Positions 49,209-62,008 are shown, counted from the first letter of the stretch. The stretch is DNA of 64,000 nucleotides from Portulaca oleracea (GCA_029582165.1 CM055882.1:11798001-11862000); one strand, 5' to 3'. Translations and numbers: made by a program. Notes: generated by a model not told the origin, from the sequence alone.

Positions 49209-50661
49209 GAGTAAATTACATTTACGGTAGTGGTTTGCTGTAATAATTTTCACACCCCACCTTTGATAAATAATTTTTACCTTACCTCAACATAAGCTCT
49301 AACTGTTTTTTTTTATCCCACACGAGGTTTGCCGTAATAATTATTACACACACTACCTTCGTGAAATAATTTTTACCTTCCGTCGCCATAATTGTAAATG
49401 ATTTTTACTTAATTGGTTATAGCAGTAAGTGCTATTAAAAATTTAGATCCTCGATTTCCATCTTTACTACTGAAGATCCATACTCCAAAACGACATTTGA
49501 ATGTCATGAAATATAATCTTATGAACAAAACAGGAAGCAATCTACAATGAGATCTTAGTCTCTGTCATATATGCTCCATTAAACTTTCCCTAACCTCCTT
49601 CATTCCTCCCTTACTACCATCTCCACTGTCGATCACATAGATCAATCCTAAGCCATTTCGCGGTCGTCGATTCCCACCAAAATGTGAATCTGCCCATATA
49701 TAACTAATTATTGATTCATACACTCCATTATTTAAGTTATTCAATATTAAAAAGAGTGATAAATAAAGAATACCCTTACTCCAAGTTAAACGCTTCACTA
49801 AATAAGCTATTGGTCGCGTGAAAAAGTATGCGATCAATACGATATCGATCGTTCTAATCCTTATTTTGTTGTAGTGTTGCAGTAACACTTACAACAAATA
49901 TCAGATAGGGTAAAAATCACGTACAGTTTATGTGAGATAAGGTAAAAATTATTTTACAAAAGTGGGGTGTATAATAATCATTACGTCAAATTGCAGGTAG
50001 GATAAAAAAAACACTAAAGTTATTATAAGGTAAGATAAAAATTATTTAACAAATATAAAATATGTAAAAATTATTACAACAAATCTCGGATAGAGTAAAT
50101 ATAAGAGATAATTACATTTACCCTACGTCCCTACCTGACATATGTGGTAATAATTTTTGCACACCCGACATTTGAGAAATAATTTTCATCCTACCTGACA
50201 TTTAGTGAAAGTGTTTTTTTGTGTCAAATTCCGGTAACTTGTCATCGGAGAAATGGAAATACAATAATACCCCTATATAATTATGTGAAAGTACCAAACT
50301 ACCCTTAAGATTGCGATTGAAATGATAATACTGACCCTTCAATTGTTTTGTGGGGAAAAGGGGGAAAAGACTGTCGATCTAAAAAAAACATGTCACTCCA
50401 TTCTTCTCACTGTCGTCTTCCATAAGGGTAAATAGGTAATTTCGTTTTTAATTGAAAATACTATGAATTAATAGTAAGGGTAAACATGTCACTTCCTATT
50501 CCCACAAAAAACTATTATAATATATCTTAGGTGGTTTAAATTTACGACCACTTAAATGTCAGGTAGGGTGAAAATTATTTCTCAAATGTCGGGTGTGCAA
50601 AAATAATTACCACATATGTCAGGTAGGGTAAATGCAATTATCTGGTAAATATAATTTATTC
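49209..50661. mobile_element. Mutator-like MITE, copy 2, split by another MITE
   Basis: It begins GAGTAAATTACATTTACG and ends GTAAATATAATTTATTC. Its right end is interrupted by the element at 50105-50644. The flanks ATCCTTTATG and ATCTTTCACG match at seven of ten bases, a decayed ~10-bp target duplication as in Mutator-like elements. Confidence 0.7.
50105..50644. mobile_element. Mutator-like MITE nested in copy 2
   Basis: The ends GAGATAATTACATTTACCC and (reverse complement) CAGATAATTGCATTTACCC form a ~22-base inverted repeat. A perfect 10-bp duplication, GTAAATATAA, flanks it at 50095-50104 and 50645-50654. A 9-11-bp duplication is typical for Mutator-like transposons. Confidence 0.8.
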
Positions 50662-52704
50662 ATCTTTCACGGATGTATGGGAAGTGAATGTGGAATTTAC
50701 TTGAGTTTCACTCTGTGGACTTGGGAAGCAAACTTTATCTTGAAAAGATAAGATTTTCATTGATGATCCGTCGGTGGCCGACTACAACTTTCATTGTAAC
50801 TAGAGCTTTTAAGAATCTACAATTCCTTTATAGAGTTTCCAACTTAATTTTATATATGATGACTATATGAGATTAGCAAAATACAATTCTGTAGTACTCT
50901 GAGGGTATTGTTTTATTACTGTAAACTGGTCTTTCTGTCCCCATAATATATGAGTTATTTCATTCTCATTTCTCAATTTAATTGTAGATATGTTTTTCCT
51001 TGTTTTTTAAAAATTTGGTTCAAAAGGCGATATAGAATTTGTAAAGATTTTCATTATTTTATTTTGTCAAACTTATTTTAAAAATGATCTGTAAATAAAA
51101 AGAGATTTGTATTAAAACCTTCTATAATATAGTAAGACAGTAAGACATTTATTATGTGATATTTTGCAGTTCATTACTGTTAATTTGGAGTAAATTTGTC
51201 ATGTGTGAATGTCACGAGTCAATTTATTAGATACACATATCTTATTTTAATATATATAAATTAATAGACATATATTGTGGTCATAGATATTAGGTGGTGT
51301 GGTCATAGATTTCATGTCCATACTTTCTTATATCCATGAACACACCACCTCAAACGCATGACAATACTCCCTAATCTCCATGACCACACTTCGTCAAATG
51401 TAAAATTAATGGTCGAGATTTACTCTTCTCACCTTGCTACCTAAACTATCTTCCTACTGGATCCATTCCCACATATATATCAAAAATTGAACCTACATGA
51501 AAGGTTTAGAAGATGGAGGTTGTTGCCACTTGACAATCACCTCACTAATGACTCGTACACCTATATTGTTTAAACGACGTTGTAACACTGCAACAAATAA
51601 ATGGTCTTTTGATAAAAATACCATAAAATTCAGTTGTATATTCTAATCAAATTCTTCCGATGAAGAAATTATTGTAGAAGAATGATGGGGTTCGTATTTT
51701 GTTAGTGTTATTGAAGTAAATTAGCAAATAGTTCAGTTTTGATTGCATTAAACAAAAAAATCTCCAATTAAGTATAACATATCCCACACTGGAGTCAAAG
51801 GCCTTATTGATCATGATAGCATAGGTGGTGGTGTGAATTTAGGTGTTCTATCATTTAAGGAGTAGCTGATGAATCCTTTGATCCCACCTATATTGCTTAA
51901 TGTAGATGTCGAGAAAGACTCTCACACATCTACTTCAAGGCTTGAGTTCTCGCGTGACTTTGAGGATGTTAATTATAGAAGATGTTAAGGCATGGGATAA
52001 AAATGAATAAAGGAGCAAGCAAAATCCAAAAAAACAAAGACATTGTCAGGTTAAACAAGGTAAACACATAATCGTGCCTTCAAGAATCTTGAATTAACAT
52101 TTTTGAAAGGGGAAATATATAGAATTCTATGAGGTTGCTTGAGGGTGTGAGTTATCAAAGACATCTATGAGGCATAAACAATGATGATGTTAAAGATGTC
52201 GTGTCTATGGAACTTTGATAATCAAAGTGTGGACACTTATGCAAATATCAAGCATTTAACTTGAAAACGAGTTGAGATATAATCTATTAAGATTGAACAT
52301 TGTTGATAGTGATAAGACAAGTATTACAAGAAACATGACAACAAAAAATTATTGATAATCTATCATAATTGAAAGTACACATTTTGAATATTTTTATACT
52401 TTTATATTTCTTTTGACAACTAATAATCTGAATAAAACCCCCTTTCATCCTTTTAAGGGGTTACATTTCAGTTCACCTTTCACAAATGCAAATATCTAAC
52501 ATAACATTTTGAAGGGTTATATTCAATCTTTGTTCTCATCTAGCAAGAATTTCTTTTCTTCTTTTTCTTCAGGGAATGAAAGGAAAAAAAAAAACACGTT
52601 TATTATGCCAAAAAGTACGAAAACTTTGCGACAATTCTGGCATAAAAATTTGGATTTTTTCCCCCTCAAAATCACCAACCCAGTGCCATATTTCCATCTC
52701 TTCT

Positions 52705-52747
<43 letters not shown>

Positions 52748-53695
52748 ATCTCACATGTACCCAGCTTAAATAATTAATAATGTCAACACTAATTCAAATC
52801 AAAGCAAGCTGCTAATCACAAAAAAGAACGAGAAATTTCAGTTTTTTTTTTTTTTTTTTTTTGCCAATTCAATTCAACCCCACCAGTACTAATAGCCGTT
52901 AGAACCTGGCCCTCAAAAACCCCAAATAAATCCCAGCAGTAATCTTCATTCCTCAGTCAAAATTCTTCAGATGGGTACAAATACACCAAATCCCCTTCAT
53001 TTTTCTTGAGATTTGGTATTTTCCCTTTTTTCCTTCCCCACCTCCATATTAGTAATCCTCTTCCTTTATAATCTTCACTCGTTTTCTTGTTTATCTTCTC
53101 TTCTTCTTTTTCCTCCCCATCGAAATTGAATTGGTCATTTTTTTGCTTCTTTTATTGACATATAGAGAGAACAATTCTTGTTTGTTCATTCAGATTTCAG
53201 ACTAGAAGCTTCTGCTGAGTTTTCTAGAGATATAAGTTTCTTACCTTTTCTGGGTACTTTTGGTTGCTGGGGTTTTGCTTTCTTAGGTTCTTCATCCTTC
53301 TTTTCTGGGTAAAACTTGAGCTGGGTTTTGCAGATTTCAGAGAATTAATTTCTGGGTTTTAATCTGTTTGGCTCTTTATTCTATCGATATTGCCCAATAC
53401 AGTTATTTTTCAGACCCCACGTTTTTCAAGCTTTGACCTTGGCCCTCCACATTATCTTATCTCTTTCTTCACGATCTTTAGAAAACCCCATCTTCTTTAA
53501 TTGGTTGTCTCATCCAATTTGTTCAGAAACAGTTTCTTTCATTTCATTTCTGGGTCATTGATTCTTGTTCTTCTTGAATATTTATCTTCTTTACAGCATT
53601 GATTTGATTGATTCATAGCTTTCCTGGGAAACCCATCGTTTTCTGGGGAAATCAATTGATACCCACATACCAAAACCCTTCATTTTCATCAGAAA
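50662..53695. other. Upstream region of the GH17 gene
   Basis: There is no recognised gene before 53696. A short inverted-repeat element lies at 51276-51389. A (CT)n microsatellite at about 52702-52745 and a T run near 52840-52861 precede the gene. The pyrimidine-rich stretch 52980-53695 is probably promoter and 5'UTR; a TTTATAAT near 53065 is a weak TATA candidate. Confidence 0.45.
51276..51389. mobile_element. Small MITE-like inverted repeat
   Basis: TGTGGTCATAGATATTAGG at the left matches the reverse complement of the right end, TGTGGTCATGGAGATTAGG. A second pair, GGTGGTGTGGTCATAG and GGTGGTGTGTTCATGG, lies inside. Superfamily and target duplication are not clear. Confidence 0.5.
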
Positions 53696-56565
53696 ATGGA
53701 TCAAAGAATGAAAGGATTGTTGTGCTTGTTTTTGTGTTGTATAGTTCTGGGGATGTTGAATGGTAAAGTTGAAGGGTTAGGAGTAAACTGGGGAACACAG
53801 GCTTTTCACAAGCTGCCCCCTAAAACAGTAGTGCAAATGTTGTTGGATAATGGGATTCAAAAAGTGAAGCTTTTTGATGCTGATGAGTCTACTTTGAGTG
53901 CTCTTGCTGGTACCAACATTGAAGTTATGGTTGCCATTCCTAATGGAGATTTAGCAGCCATGACTGACTACAAAAGAGCTAAGAGATGGGTTGAGAAGAA
54001 TGTCACTCGCTACAATTTCAATGGTGGAGTCAATATTAAGTCAGTATTTCTTTCTTTCTCCCATATTTACTTACTTTTTCTTGCTCATCTTTGATTAGTA
54101 AATAATCTTGTGGTTAGATACAGTTCTTTTTGATTGATTGATTGATTATGTGAAGGAATAGGCCTCTTTTTTGCATTCTTTTTATATGGGTTTTGGGGAA
54201 GTTGGATATGTGATATAATGAGAATCCAAAAAGTGTAAAGTTTCTGATATCTAACAGGATAGAAGTAGGTTTCTTCTTCTCTAATTCCCTTTCATTTTTG
54301 TCCAATCTGCACTGTTGTTACCTTGTAGGTTTTGTGGAAATTTAGGTGTGTGATCCATAATTAAAGAATGCATACTTTATGTTCCCTTTACAGTACTACT
54401 TTCTTGTGTTGTATTATTCTTGATCCACCGGCCATGTGATTGTCTGGATGCTGATAAAATCTCTAGGAATATGTATGTACAAAAAGCTCTTTATCTTTTT
54501 TCCATCTCTTTTTTTCCTATACTGAAATAAATTCTCCACCTATACACCATGTGAATTGTGATATGTAGAGATTATTGTGATTAAAACTTGAAGTGGGCAC
54601 ACATCTAGGAGTACTTAATTAGTCTACTGCATTATGATTAGCAGGTTTTGAGTGAGATTCTTGGGGACCATTGCTAGGGAGTGTTGTCAACTCTATTACT
54701 ATATTCATAAATCTTGTGCAACTTTGCTTTCAGTTGAAGGGTTGTCAGTAGTAATAATGTTCTTAAGAGCACATCTTTCCTTGTAAATTACTGCACTTTA
54801 TTATTGGGTTAGTCTGATTGGAAGAGGGAGAATTCTTACATTGGGATCTCAAACTCGATCTTAAGGCTCATCTGTGCGGGTTTCGCTGACAATCTTTATG
54901 CTTTTAATGCATACGTATCGAGATCGGAAAAGGAACAGATCCTACCCACATGGTCCTGTAAATTGGCTAACATATGGGATAAATTCTGATGCCTAGATTC
55001 TTCATTTTAACAGAACAAAGAGCTCTTCAAATTAAGCTCACAATTTAAGTACATCTGAATATGACTTTTGCATTAGTGATTAGTGTGTTTTTGTTCAGCA
55101 TCTGGAGAGATTTTGGTGACGATTTTACTGTCATTGAAACTGGAAGTGCATTTTGAATCTTTGATTAGCATATTTAGAGTAAAATTCTAGGGGGTTACAA
55201 GGTAATGTTGTTAACTTTGTTACTATATGCATAAATCTTGCTCCAAGTTTGCTCATTGGGATTGCAAAACCAAATCTCAAAGCTCATCAATGCGGGTTTT
55301 GCTGACAATCTTTATGCTTTCGAAGCATATATTGAGATCAGAGATGGAACAGATCCTATCTGACCTCTCACATGGGCATTAAAGAGTCCATGATAGACTG
55401 CTGTTTTAATTGAGTTTAGGTGTATTAATGCTAGTCTTTTTGTTGTCACAGATATGTGGCGGTTGGAAACGAGCCGTTCCTCAAGTCCTACAACGGCACG
55501 TTTGAGAAGTACACATTCCCGGCCCTGAAGAACATACAGAACGCCCTGAACGAGGCAAAGGTGGGGTCCACCATCAAGGCCACAGTCCCCCTGAATGCAG
55601 ACGTGTACCAGTCCCCGGAAACGAACCCAGTGCCCTCCGCGGGCCGGTTCAGGACCGACATCTCGGAGCTCATGACCCAAATGGTCCAGTTCCTTGCCCA
55701 GAACAACGCCCCCTTCACGGTCAACATCTACCCCTTCCTGAGCCTGTACGGGTCCACCGGGTTCCCCATCGACTACGCCTTCTTCGACGGTGGGGCCACC
55801 CCGGTCGAGGACAACGGGATCAAGTACACCAACGTGTTCGATGCCAACTTCGACACCCTGGTCTCAGCCATGAAGGCCGCCGGGTTTGGGAACCTCCCGA
55901 TCATTGTGGGGGAGGTGGGGTGGCCCACTGACGGGGACATCAACGCCAACATCGCCAACGCTGTCAGGTTCTACAGGGGGCTGCTCCCTAGGATCGCGAC
56001 CAACGTGGGGACCCCGCTGAGGCCGGGGGCCATTGAGATGTACCTGTTTGGGCTGCTCGACGAGGATGCTAAGACTGTCGCCCCGGGCAACTTTGAGAGG
56101 CACTGGGGGATCTTCAGGTACGATGGGCAGCCGAAGTTCACCATGGATCTTACTGGGCAGAATCGCGATGTGTATCTCATTGCTGCTAAGAATGTCAAGT
56201 ATTTGGAGAGACAGTGGTGCCAGTTCAACCCGAATGCAAAGGACCTGAGCAAGCTTGGGAACAATATAAACTTTGCTTGTACATTTGCCGATTGTACCCC
56301 GCTGGGATATGGTTCATCCTGTTCTGGGCTGGATTCAAACGGGAATGCTTCGTATGCGTTCAATGTCTACTTTCAGACCCAGAATCAGAATCTGGAGGCG
56401 TGCGATTTTCAGGGGTTAGCGAGGTTGACAACGGATAATATCTCGACCGCAAACTGTAATTTCACCATACAGATTGCTTCCTCCGGGCTCAGATCCTCTG
56501 TTGTTCCTGTGTACGGGTTGTTGCCTTTGCTTGGGTTGATCACATATGCGTTGTTTTGGGTTTGA
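53696..56565 (+). CDS. GH17 beta-1,3-glucanase-like protein with X8 domain, ZERZAUST type
   Basis: Two exons, 53696-54039 and 55452-56565, join in frame to 485 residues. Residues 1-26 form a signal peptide (hydrophobic [14 protein letters not shown]). The GH17 domain starts [16 protein letters not shown] and has the acid/base Glu in VGNEPF (about 122) and the nucleophile Glu in VGEVGWP (about 269). Residues ~370-456 are an X8/CBM43 domain with WCQFNP and spaced cysteines (CTFADC, SSC, CDFQG, NCNF), a callose-binding module. A hydrophobic tail ([17 protein letters not shown]) fits a GPI-anchor signal. The whole matches the clade of Arabidopsis ZERZAUST and its homologues, cell-wall proteins required for tissue organisation; enzymatic activity in that clade is uncertain. 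The first ~650 bases of exon 2 use almost only G/C third positions, unlike exon 1. The gene converges on the GATA gene. Confidence 0.9.
54640..55380 (+). repeat. Duplicated block inside the GH17 gene intron
   Basis: The blocks TTGCTGACAATCTTTATGCTTT-like, TCTCAAACTCGATC/TCTCAAAGCTCATC and GGAACAGATCCTA occur twice in the same orientation (about 54640-54960 and 55165-55375). Their similarity is imperfect, suggesting an old local duplication or two copies of one repeat. Confidence 0.6.
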
Positions 56566-57097
56566 TCTTGTCGATATTGTTGTGGATCTAAACATTCTTT
56601 TACTGATACTTGTATTCGATCGTTAGTTAATCTCCTTTTGTAGATTTTATTTTTGGTGTTGGTGTTGATTGGTAGGTGTTTTTGAAGCCCATTTTCTTCA
56701 ACATTGGCAATGAGAAGTTCAAAACATTTTCCTGTACTTTTTAGTATGAAGATTCATGACTTTTACTATGAAAAACTGTGATTTAGCAATAGTGTTCTCA
56801 AGATGTTAACCAAACGCTTCAAGTATACTTTCTCAGGATTTTAACCAAACGCAGCATTACAACTCTATAAAAACTGTGCTTTAGCAGCAATCAAAATCAA
56901 AATTAGCAAAGATTTTACCCTGGATAAACACATCAACCTACACTGCACTCTAAAGTGTCTTGGAAACCCTTTGATTCAAAACACCTTGAATCCTAAACAC
57001 ATCACCACATCTACTCCTACAATCGATTTTTTATACAAAAAAGAAAGCCATTCATATGAAGAATGGTATCTGATATGTATCCTCAGCTCTACTACTA
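56566..57097. other. Convergent intergenic region
   Basis: This stretch lies between the stop codons of the GH17 gene (+) and the GATA gene (-). It holds their 3'UTRs; no further feature is seen. Confidence 0.5.
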
Positions 57098-59225
57098 CTA
57101 CTGATCATCACTTGAACTTAAGCCAGAACCAGCAGAAGCCTCGCGAGCCTCCCGCATTTTGAGCACCTTACGAAGCACGTTGGAGTGCAAATCGCTGACG
57201 AATGTGGGGCTGTTTGCAGGACGGTATTCAGGGAACAAGTTCCCCGATTTGAGCCACCTGACCCCACAGGCATTGCAGAGTGTTCCTTTGCCCGAGGGCC
57301 CTTGCCGCCACAACGGGGTCTTCTCTGCTTGGCAGTGGCTGCACTTTCTGGGTTTCGACCCTTTTTTAGCCTCCTTTTTGGGTTTACGGTTTTGTGGGAT
57401 ACATGAAAGTTGAACTGCAACATCCACCAAGTTATCCTTCTCTGACAGCGGCTTGTGTTCATGCTCGTGCTCGTGCTGGTGAATGGGGAAAATGGGCTCA
57501 CTGTCGGCTAGCCAGTGAGCCTGGTGGAGCAGGGGAGGGTCAGGGTCCGGGTTAGGGTTAGGGTTGAGCTCGGCCAGGAAATCTCCGAGGTTGAGGTTGA
57601 AGATTGATGGGATTTTGTGGGGTTTCAGTTTCATGATTGACCTTGGCTTCTTTCTGGGTTTGGTTTTGGGGTTTTGATTAGGGTTTTGCATCAGCTGGGG
57701 TTCAAGGGGTTCTTTAGGGCAAGGGTTAGGGTTAGGGTTGGGGTTTGATGATTTGGTGGTGGTGGTAAAATGTTGGTCATTGGCAGGGGCTAAAAGGTAA
57801 TTACCAGAGCTTGAAAAACAATCCTCCACAAACACTGACAACCATTCTGAAGTCTCATCTCCTTCCTGCAACCATTCCAATCTCAATCATACACTGTTTT
57901 TTCCATAACTACCCCATCATGATTAAATGCATTGTAACAGTTCTACCATACATTCCAAGAAAATATTACTAATCAAGTAGCTTTTCTCGGATGTGACTGT
58001 CTAACTAAAAACATTAGTGACATATATGATGATTTAGGTTATGCGTAAACCGTAGACCTTAATATACAGTAAGATAAACCTACATACATTCTTTTAAGAT
58101 ATATAAAAGATATAGGAAATATTGGAATTTTAAAAAAAATTATAGTTGTTGAGTTTACCTTACTAGATATCTAGGTATTTGCCCTTAGAGGCCACAGTAA
58201 GATAGAGGTCTACTATTTGTTATTTGATTTTTTTACCGTCCAAAAACATGACATAGTGATCATTCTTTTTATCAAAATGGGTTTAAAGAAAATACGAAAT
58301 TACATTTTTATGAAAATATCTTTTACTAAAAATATTATATGGGCGTCACATATATTATTATATATTAAAAATAGATAAAACTATAAGAATGGGCAAGGCA
58401 TTCATATGGATAAATATTCAGGCACGGAGGGGGGGGGGGGTATTATTACTTATGATTACTTTGAAAAAAAGTTTTCAACTTTATACCAATTGCCAAGCTT
58501 AGACTAATTTAATTCTAACTTTTTCTTAAAATCAATTTAATTCGAATATTTGAAACTCATTTATAGTCCACTGTTCTCCAAACACGTGAAGACCCAAATG
58601 TAGTTTTAGGTTTTTGATTAGCATAACATGCAAAATTGAGACAATAATCAAACTCGAGCCAGGACCTCGTATTTACGTGGGTCAATTATATATTTATCAC
58701 ATTATCCAACTAACTTAAATTTACCCATTTTCTCCATTTTTCAGCACTCAAAATTTTAACCTTTACTAAAATATACCCAACCCTCCCTATCTTCCTACTT
58801 CCTAGTCTGAACAAGTTGGGCGAAACCTAAATGACAAATTATGATGTGAAATTGTAACAACTACATGAGTAATTAAAAACAGAGCTACCCTTTTGTCTTT
58901 TGGTTGGGGATGCAAATTGTGAAATTCAAAAGCAGATAGACCCAAAATAAAATGTGAGTAAAGTAGTAAACTAAAAGAGTAAGAAAGAAGCATGAAATTA
59001 AACATGGAGTAAACTCAAAGTATACTCTTGAAAAAAAAAAGGGTTGTTTTTTTGAGAGAAGAAAAAGCTCACAATGGGGTGGTGAGAAAGAAGGTGAGAG
59101 AGGGCAGCGCCACCGTATCCTCCGCCGCCAATGCCGCCGTGCAGTGGTGGTTGTTGGGTGGTGGTGAGATTCCGGTGTGCATGTTGGGTAGCAGAAATTG
59201 GGTCATTTTTTGGGCAGAAATCCAT
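57098..59225 (-). CDS. GATA-type zinc-finger transcription factor
   Basis: Two exons on the minus strand, 59073-59225 and 57098-57865, join at phase 0 to 306 residues. The start MDFC fits related plant GATA factors; an in-frame GTG upstream is not a plausible start. Exon 2 opens [20 protein letters not shown], the conserved acidic block of subfamily I. The type IV zinc finger is C226-x2-C229-x18-C248-x2-C251 with the core [10 protein letters not shown], followed by [14 protein letters not shown] and HSN. It should bind (A/T)GATA(A/G) in the nucleus; many relatives act in light or hormone responses, which is family knowledge only. The middle has Asn-Pro runs (NPNPNPNP) and a His-Glu repeat. 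After the finger it reads VRWLKSGN, one residue longer than the usual VR[FYW]KSG[RN]. A GA microsatellite lies in its leader (about 59274-59316). Confidence 0.87.
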
Positions 59226-59270
59226 GGGTAGTATGGCAGTCACACCCACAAAATTACTTGAAGAGGAATC

Positions 59271-59319
<49 letters not shown>

Positions 59320-61668
59320 GTGGAGAGGAGAGATTGGGTGTGTGAGAGAGAAATGAATGGGGTTTTTTTGAGTTTGGAGCTTGAAAGTATTTATCTGGGT
59401 TTGGTTGTCGATCGTTTCGTTGTCGGCAGACCAGACCGTGTTTCAAATTAATTTACGAGGTGAAAATAAGTAAATAACTATTTTGGACCTTATATAACTC
59501 TCCATCGTCTCATTTTCACGGTGTATCACATTCTTACGTTGACCCAATTGTCTAATATAGTTTCCATCAACCAAAAAAAAAAAAAAGTCTAATATAGTAC
59601 TTCCTCCATTTTATATTAAAGCTCTTTTCTTTTATATGGTTGACAATCTAGAGTGTCACAACCCACCACACTTTACCACAACCCACCACAACATATTATT
59701 CCACCACAATCCTACAAATTACTTTTTCATAATTACCAATACAATATTTTTTTAACAATATAATATTTCAACTCACTTTTTCCAATTATTTTTTCACAAT
59801 TACTAATACAATATTTCTATATATATACAAAACCCTCACCACAACTTACCAATAACTCACTACAATTCTACCATACCTAGCACAATTTCATCACATCACA
59901 TCGCGCCATACCGTAGCACACTGCATAAAAGAATACGGCCTAATTTTCGTTTTTGAAATCGTGCAGTCAAATTTTAAAAGTTTTGTCTATAAATTTTTAA
60001 TATATACAATGAGTTGTTATACAAAATTAGTATTATTAGATTAATAATGAAAAATTTTATTATAAAAGTATAATATTGTAATTGTTACTAATATATTATG
60101 TAAGAAATTATCTATCAAAAAGTAACATTGAAGACCGTAAAAGTCAAAACTATGACAATTAATATGGAATAGATGGAGTATTTATATAGGCCCTTTTTTA
60201 AAATAAAAATTGACTTCTTAACCAATTTTTTTAAGTTTTAATGTTTTATGTTATATGTCACTTTACTTAGTCGTGTGTCAAATTGATTGGAAAAGAAATA
60301 TAATGTCAAATTGATTGGGAAATAAATATAATGTCAAATTAATTTTCAATAAATTAGGATAAATTTAGTTAAGAAGGTTGGTATATTTGGATATTTTGGG
60401 AAAATTTTCTCTACTTACAAATTTACTCATGAATGTGACACACTTTATAATTTCGAGAATGTATTCGTTACAATTTTTCTTATTTTACTCTAAATATTAA
60501 TTGAATAAAATATCAATAGTTAATTTCAATTAAAGCTTTATTGAATAATCTTTTTACCAATAAGTACTCTTTGAACGTTTTAACAATGGAGATAACCATT
60601 TTATCCCACCTATTTCTACTCTACCTCATCTACTTTATCCAACTTTATTCTTCTATCTCATTGATGTATCATACAAAAAAAGAGAGTCTAATTTTCTCTC
60701 ACCACCTCCAATAACCATATTAAGAGATACGAAGTGACATTTTAGACTAATAAGAACAATTTATTTCATTTATTATGGTAATTAAATCCAGTCCAATGAG
60801 TACCATTATATTAGAGTTAATTTATCAGTAGTCCACAAAAAATTAACAAGCAGGGAGATAACATGCCTAAACCCGATGTCAAAAGATTAAAGAAAGTTTC
60901 ACAAGTTTCACACTGGAAGAAAAAAATGAGAGTTTTGGATTTATGAGTGTGGCATTGCACATCCTATTAAGACAACATTTTTAAAGATGATAATGAGTCG
61001 CAACAAGTGATATCAGAATCGATTGATAGCCAACTTTAAAGCCGCACCAAACACCTAAACACTATGGGGTAGAATGTCATAGAGAAAATAAAGTTGTACA
61101 CTAAAAGATGGCATGGTAATTCTCACTTTACAAACATAAACACTTCACATCCTGTTAATGTATGTCTGTTTTTAGAAGAGGGCCTGAGGATAATGACACT
61201 CTCACACCAAGCAGAAACCCAATGCTTCCTAACCACTGACAATTCCAAGTATTAAGTAAGTATTATCCAGCTAAGACATAGACACATTCTTTTTCGAATA
61301 AATAATTGAAAGAAAATAACGAATTAAGATTAAGGAAAAGGGAAAAATAAATTTACAGTTATTGGGTTAACTTGCTAAATAGGTCGGGGTATAAGTTAGG
61401 AGTGTTCATGTAGTTTAGTGCAGTTTCCTTTTTTTGAAGTCGTGCACCAAATAACACGATTTGCCGAAAACATAGAGCAGAACCGTAACCAGTTGTGCAC
61501 CAGATGTCGGTGCATTGGATTAGACAGTTTGATTCATCGGTTAACCGCAACTACCTTAATTTCGTAAACAATACATTAAGTCCATAAAATTAATGTCCAT
61601 TACACAACTAAGTTACTGATCGAGAAAATGACAAAAAGCCAAAACATCATTGCCTAGTAGTAAGACAC
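59226..61668. other. Upstream region of the GATA gene and AT-rich intergenic DNA
   Basis: The GA repeat at about 59274-59316 is in the presumed leader of the GATA gene. Farther on there is one Tourist-like MITE (59620-59940) and otherwise AT-rich sequence with no supported gene. Confidence 0.5.
59620..59940. mobile_element. Tourist-like MITE, diverged copy
   Basis: The left end AGCTCTTTTCTTTTATATGG is diverged. The right end reads, reversed, GGCCGTATTCTTTTATGCAG and is followed by TAA. The interior has ACCCACCACAA repeats, the opposite orientation of those in the other copies. Confidence 0.65.
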
Positions 61669-61887
61669 AGAGCATGTTCAATGTGGAACTTTGTATATGA
61701 AATTTTCACGCCTTCTCTCCTACTTGGCACCCCCTCTCTCCTCCTTTTTTCCCATTCCTTTGAGTTTTGGAATGCTGCAGCATTCTAAAACTCAAAAGAA
61801 TGAGCAAAAAAAGGAGGAGAGAGGGGTGCCAAGTAGGTGAGAGAATGTCAGAATTCCTTGTGTTTCAATCCGCATTGCTGCTGCTCT
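61669..61887. mobile_element. Foldback MITE forming a long hairpin
   Basis: The ends AGAGCATGTTCAATG and (reversed) AGAGCAGCAGCAATGCGG are imperfect inverted repeats. The centre is a near-perfect hairpin: CTACTTGGCACCCCCTCTCT... to GAATGCTGCAG pairs with CTGCAGCATTC... to AGAGAGGGGTGCCAAGTAG. AGAGCAT-type ends are common in plant hAT MITEs. The flanks TAAGACAC and TAACACAC differ at one base, a possible 8-bp duplication. Confidence 0.65.
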
Positions 61888-62008
61888 AACACACAGACAC
61901 AAATTGTAAAATCTACCTGTATTTCACTCATCACCTTGAACTTGAAGTTTGAATACAACTCCTAAAGACACAAACTTTATATAATTTTTTTTTAAAGTTT
62001 AAGTTTGT

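Noticed and set aside
52509..52773. Open frames over the CT microsatellite.
   Set aside because: They are low-complexity Ser-Leu and Arg-Glu repeats from the simple repeat.
57540..57740. TTAGGG/GGGTTAGG runs resembling an interstitial telomere.
   Set aside because: They are short, interrupted and in frame with the Asn-Pro repeats of the GATA protein.
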